Shown one piece after another: positions 58,882 to 64,000 of a stretch of DNA of 64,000 nt (the first letter of the stretch is position 1; every line of letters begins with the position of its first letter). The position numbers and the translations under genes were made by a program. A model generated the notes under the pieces. The model was not told where the DNA came from, did not search any database, and saw only the letters and a program-made list of their open reading frames with translations. The stretch comes from Tetraselmis striata (taxonomy: Eukaryota > Chlorophyta > Chlorodendrophyceae > Chlorodendrales > Chlorodendraceae): positions 1 to 64,000 of the forward strand of contig VCJN01003103.1 in the NCBI GenBank assembly GCA_006384855.1, read 5' to 3'.

Positions 58882-61800
58882 CTACTCCACAGTCTCACTA
58901 AAAGTGCTCCCGCCAATGGAAATGAGGTCAGTCGAGGCGTTGTCCCCGCTGCTTGTGGTGCCGACGCTGCTGAGCCGCCCCCGCCTGCTCCCCGGCAAGG
59001 TCACCAGGCTCTTGCGACGCAGCCAGCCCGCCTCGGTGGAGGGCGCCAGCAGCGTCTCCATCGTGCGGACCTCCGCGGGCTGGCGCTTGGCGCTCGGGAA
59101 TGAGTGCGTCCCGCTCTTGGACGTCCCGCTTCGGATCGTCAGCGCCCGGGTCATGAGCACCTGCGCCCCGCTGGGCACGGCCTCGCCAGACGGCGACGGT
59201 ATCGAGTTATCGGCGTGTATCTCTGCACAAGTCGAGGCCGTCGGCGCAGTCAGGGGCGCGGGCTGCACATGTCCGCGCTGCATAAATCTCGGCCGGCGAA
59301 ACGAGCCGAAGGAGCCTGCGGAGCGCTCCGGCTGGTCCGTCTTAGGCGACTCGGCCGTTGGCGGCAGACCTGACACGGTCCTGAAGGAGCCGCTAAACGA
59401 GTCGGTCTCGCGGAGGGGAAAGAGGCCCCCAAAGCGCCAGCCCTTTCCGGAAGCGCTCAGGATGCGCAGCGCCGGCGACACCTCCTGCCCAGCCGGCGGC
59501 TGGTGCAGGCTCGCAGTCGCCGGCGGATGCACGTCCCCAAACGTAGTCTGCTCGCCGTCCTCGTCCATGAGGCACATCATGGACTTGCGCTGGTGCTGCA
59601 CCACCTGTCCGACCTCCAGCCCATTTTCGGTGCAGCGCTGCAACGGGGTGCTCGCAATCACGACGCGGCTGACCATCTTCACCAGGCGGTTGAGGTCCGA
59701 GTGGTTCTCCACCGGGATGTTGCTCAGCCTGATACGGAGAGAGGAGGATCGAGGGTGTCAAGCGGATCATTCGATAACAACTAGATAACGGCATTACAGG
59801 GCGGACCCTCTGAACGCCAGATGTCGAAATCAAAGTGGCAGATCGGCCCTTTCTAGGTCCAACGAGGCGCATGATGGCGGAGGTCAAGAGGCAGGGGATA
59901 CACCTCGAGCTGGGATGCACGCCAGATCGAGTTGTATCGGTGGTTGAAGTGGAAGGATTGGGGTTGAGGGATGTGATGGGGCGGGTCGACGCGGAAGAGG
60001 TATTTGCTAGACAGTGTCTTGGATAGTACTGTTACCATTGTATTGGGTGTATTGTGGGTCCAACGTTTTGTGACATTGAGTCGGAATATCGTTTATGTGA
60101 TGAATTCTAAAATATGTGCAGATAAATATGGGCCGTCTCGCCACACAGAGGGGTCACAACAATACTCTGATACTTAGCGAATCCAAAATGAGCCTGCGAT
60201 ATTAGATTGCAACTACGGGATTATATTTGCACTGCCCACGGCGGGTCCAACACCAACGGGGGAGAAGGGGGCTCACATTGGGTACAGGGACCGGATCTTG
60301 TCCACTGACTGCTGGCAGTACACTCGGTGCTGCAGCGCATAAAAGCGGTTGACCACCTCCACCGCCTGCGCCTCTGTCATCATCGCCGACACGGTGCCGT
60401 ACAGCCACGAGGGGCGGCACTCGTCCATGCGGCCCAACATCTCGTCCCGAAACTGCTGGAAGAATTGCTCCTCCTCATCCGCCACCGCCGACTCTCCCTC
60501 GCACAGCATGCAGTTGATGTCCGCCGCGCAGGAGCACACCTGTGTCTTGACCACAACGGTGTTGGCGGCGCAGTACTCCTGCAGTGTCCACGCCCTCTGC
60601 ATAGCAGGTCAGCACAGGGGGCCGCGCCCATGGTTAGCCTAAATAGCCTGACACTCTGCGATATCCCCAGTGCACACCAACGCCCACAGGCACATAGCGA
60701 CATGCAAGGGAAGAGCGGGGGGTCACCTGGTGGTAGCGGCTGCCGTCCTGCTCGATGGAGCGCAGGCACAATGTGGCGTTTGCGCTGGCGTAGACAGCCA
60801 TCATGCGCGCCAGCAGCGTCTTCTGGGTAGTGGACCGCTTCTTGTTCTGCGGTACACTTAGGCTGGAGACAGAAAAGAGCAACAGCAGCGAGAAAGGCAA
60901 AGGGAAGGAGCGGTCAGCATGGCTCGCCCGCTCGTCATGAGGATCGGGGTTGGATTGTGGGGGGGAGGGGGGGGGGGGGGAGGTAGAGGGCGCACCGGTC
61001 AATCCAGACGTACAGCACGCCGGTGTCCTGTCAACGCGCCAAGCAGCGACTGCAGCTGCCAGTCGCTCATGTTGAGGCACAGGCCGGGGCAAATGACCTG
61101 CTCGGTCGCCTGCCAACGGTAGCTGACCGCCAGCGTGTGTGCCATTCGGTACACGCTCGCCTTATGCTTGTGCAGCGGGCCGCGGTGGGTCGCCCCGTTG
61201 TCGCGCAGGTACGCCCTCAGCGCAGCGCGCAGGTGCGCGGCGTTGACAACGAGGCCGAAGCCAATGCCAAGGCTGCGCAGGTCCGTGAAGTGATGCACCT
61301 CCTCATCGCGGGTGACCACCAGCATGAGGAACGCTAGGACGCGTGCCAGGAACAAGAGGGCGGTGGCCCAGGGCGGGCGTCCGTACGATCCGGTGGCCAT
61401 CAGGAGCAGCATGAAGGTCAGGTTGAGCTTCTGCCGCAGCACGACGCCCGCCTCCTTTGTGCTGATTACGTACGTCACTTCCGTGAGGCTGTTTGTGCGG
61501 GAGGCAGCTATTTTTCTCCTTGGCGGCTGGCTGGACACCACCTTGCTAACCCGCCTCGCAACGTCTGCACCGCGGCGCTGCCAGCGGCTAGCCAGCTTGC
61601 CCACTGCTTCCGCCAGCTGAGGTCCCGCATTGAAAAATGTGGCGCGTCTGGAACAAGGCGGGGAGAACGGCAGCAAACAGCACAGTAGGATGGACGAGTC
61701 AAATCGCACCGTTGACTATAGGTTCGTGATATTCAGAGAGGGCGAGAGGAGGGGTGTGCATGTGTATAATAGGAAACATAAGCCATATTACCATACATTC

Positions 61801-63480
61801 ACAAAGCCGTGTTCAGCAAACCCGCATACTTGTGCACATGCGCGTCGGATGTAACTATCCGCACGCGTTAAAATATGGCACAATGGAATAATAGAATTGA
61901 AACTTATTTGAAACAAAGTGAGACTACGGCTCGGGTCGCTTCATTTCTTGAAATATCAATACATGAAAAATATAACATGCTGTACACCTACCATGTAAGC
62001 TCACGGGGGCATGGCTGGATGGGAGAACGCAAGACTGGACAGAGGGGGGGGGGGGGGGGGGGGGGGGGCGCAAACACAAACCTGATGCCCAGCACCCAGG
62101 CGGCTAGCGCCACCTGGTACAGAAGTAGCGTGGGCGCAAACACCGCGTAGGCGGCTGCCTCGTCGCGCCCTGGTGGCGGCACAGCGGCACGAAGGCGAAC
62201 GTGCAGCGCAAGCACGGCGGCGGTGCCAGCCGTGGCCGGCCCCACGAGCCAGTGGGCGTGCAGGATGCGCCACAGGCGCGAGTCGTTGGCGACGGCAACG
62301 GCCTCGCTCGCCGCCGCACTCCACAGGCGGAGCGGTACAAAAAGGGTCCCGCTGAGCAGAAACAAGTTAAGGGGAAGCAGCACGTGGGGCAGCAGGTCCA
62401 CCCATAACGCACTCAGCTGGGGGTGCGGCGCCAGCGGGCTGAAGCCCAGTGCGCCGCTGCTGAGCGCGAGCGCGCACAGCAGGCCGGCGGTGAGCACACA
62501 GTACAGGAACGCCAGCGTCTGCGAGGCCTTGGTGATGCGAGAGGTCTCCATGAATATATCCTTGGAGGCCGCTGCCGTCCAGTCGCTGTACCACAGCTCC
62601 CGGCGGGAGGCGTTCGTCGCCGGAAGGGCGGCCCCTGCGTGCGGGCGCGTGCTGATGCGCCCCACCTTGGCTAGCCAGTGCGCCACTATCACGCCCACCG
62701 TGATGGCCACGCGCCCATTTAGCGGCGCCATGAAGGCCAGGCCCAGCCAGCTGCCCGCGCCGGCGTCTCCCCATGCCTGGAATGCCGGCCCCGGAATGCC
62801 TACTGCCACCAGCACTGCCTCCACTGCCAGGCCGCCCACGTTGGCGGCCAGAAGCGCCCACAGAAGCACGCACGCTGTGTCCTGCCAAAGTACGTCCGCC
62901 CCCCAGCCAAAGCAGCTGCGCCACACCTATAGCACCCGGGAGCGCAACACCGGTGAGCACAAGGAACAAAGTGAAGTGCATGAGGCGGGGGGGGGGAGGA
63001 TAGCTACATACGGATTTAGAGGGGTAGGTAACGCCCTATCTATTGACGCCTCAGTCATAAAAGTGCTCCTGTGGCACATGCATTGCAAGCTCTTGCTCGC
63101 TCGCTCTCGCCTTCCCTCCCTCCATATAGCGGGTACGCCACGTTGTGGGCGAGATACGTGGCGTGGCTCGACGTGCGCCCGGCGGGTGACTCGCTTTGCT
63201 ATCGGTACTGTCACGCCGTTGGGAGCGTCTGGCGACGCTGATGCGGGGCTGGCGGGGGGGGGAGCTTTGCGGGGCAGGTGCAGCTCACCCTGGATTCCCC
63301 TCCTTCGAGGGATGAGCGAGGCCTAGCCCGCTCCGCCCAGGTTTCGAACGGCCTGGGGGCGGAGCTGGAAGTATCCGAGGGGGCGCAGCTGGCTGCAGAG
63401 GCGCCCTGCTGCCGGCAGCCGGTCTCAACGTCCGCCCCGCCGCGCATGGCGCCTAACCCCTGCGTCAGCGCGTGCCTCAC
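58882..63480 (-). CDS. multipass membrane protein with HET-like domain
   Basis: Six exons: 63480-63289, 62926-62082, 61647-60996, 60862-60727, 60596-60277 and 59728-58882; every junction is in phase. Exon 2 and the start of exon 3 encode about eight hydrophobic segments (for example AFLYCVLTAGLLCALAL and AYAVFAPTLLLYQVALAAWV). After them a HET-like domain is spread over exons 3-5: LAVSYRWQ, a DWQLQSLLGAL segment, VLYVWIDR then LSVPQ across an intron, LLARMMAVYASANATL, and RAWTLQEYC. In fungi, HET domains act in heterokaryon incompatibility; their role in algae is unknown. Exon 6 adds a Ser/Thr-rich, probably disordered tail. Between LLGAL and VLYVWIDR (61,022-61,037) there is one excess base that breaks the frame as read. 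Introns open with C-rich or poly-C sequence, strikingly so for introns 2 and 3. Confidence 0.65.
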
Positions 63481-64000
63481 TTGGCGTATTCAGTTGCGGC
63501 CAGCCGTCTGACCTTGCGTCGTCGCAGTTACCGCCGCCGTGGGAGGTTCTATATTGTAACCCCGGCCGCCGAGGGGGCATGGGGAGGCATGCACTTATCG
63601 TCATACCCGTGATGGGGTTACACGTTACTGGTTACACGGTACTAGTGTCGACCAGTCAGATTAAGGGCAAAGTGAGTACAAAGTAATGGGCATGTCGACG
63701 ACTGTCTGCATGTCGTACCTTAACTGCTGCTTGACTACTGCTACGCATCATTATTCTGCGCGCGCCCTCATTCCATATGGAGATAGCGACTACTAGTACA
63801 TTGATTACATGAGCTAGCAGCAGAATATATGGGATAGCGACTACTACATTTCTCCCAGTATGTCGCGTCGTCTGCCACAGAGCGGTGCCCATACGATGAG
63901 TACTTCAGCGCTTGTTTCCTCGTGCGGACGACCAGTCGTTACTTTAAACCAGAATTTAGTTATTAATAAGGATTAGCTAGTCGCTATATAGTCGCTAGCG
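63481..64000. other. right-end spacer
   Basis: The region upstream of the HET-like gene. It contains TAGCGACTA at 63,784 and 63,835 and two TAGTCGCTA copies at 63,978 and 63,989, the last four bases from the window's end. No gene is recognised. Confidence 0.45.

Overview
This is eukaryotic nuclear DNA, most likely from a microalga of the green lineage. The genes are broken into many short GC-rich exons joined by mostly GT-AG introns. There are no operons or bacterial-style gene packing, and long AT-richer spacers hold degenerate transposons and interspersed repeats. The best lineage hint is a DUF1365 protein whose motif wording resembles plant homologues. The species cannot be named from the sequence.

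Layout. 0-4 kb: a 1 kb purine-rich compound minisatellite and spacer. 4-8 kb (-): DUF1365 gene. 9-11 kb: a dispersed repeat copy and a small membrane-protein ORF (+). 11.3-15.5 kb (-): a type II membrane glycosyltransferase of the sialyltransferase (GT29) type. 19.0-21.7 kb (-): a complete class IV (HDAC11-type) histone deacetylase in 12 exons. 22-33 kb: a transposon graveyard with a gag/reverse-transcriptase remnant, a 4.5 kb Ginger/KRBA2-type DNA transposon with long palindrome-studded terminal inverted repeats, and a decayed piggyBac transposase. 35.0-42.8 kb (+): a 13-exon PHD-SNF2-RING chromatin remodeller/ubiquitin ligase. 44.6-45.9 kb (-): a secreted SdiA-regulated-domain beta-propeller-like protein. 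46-51 kb: further repeats, including a roughly 1 kb direct duplication. 53.0-58.0 kb (+): a multi-exon protein of unknown function. 58.9-63.5 kb (-): a multipass membrane protein carrying a HET-like domain.

The most unusual signal is in the introns. In at least ten of them, in several unrelated genes, the 5' splice site is followed within a few to about 30 nt by a long run of C on the sense strand, often 14-35 C. Other C runs sit just upstream of 3' splice sites. The histone deacetylase gene lacks them completely. A second recurring oddity is a set of one-base reading-frame excesses in otherwise convincing genes, which could be assembly indels or an unusual splice-site choice.

All exon boundaries were derived by hand from reading frame, splice consensus and phase. 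Protein identities come from motifs I recognise, not from searches.
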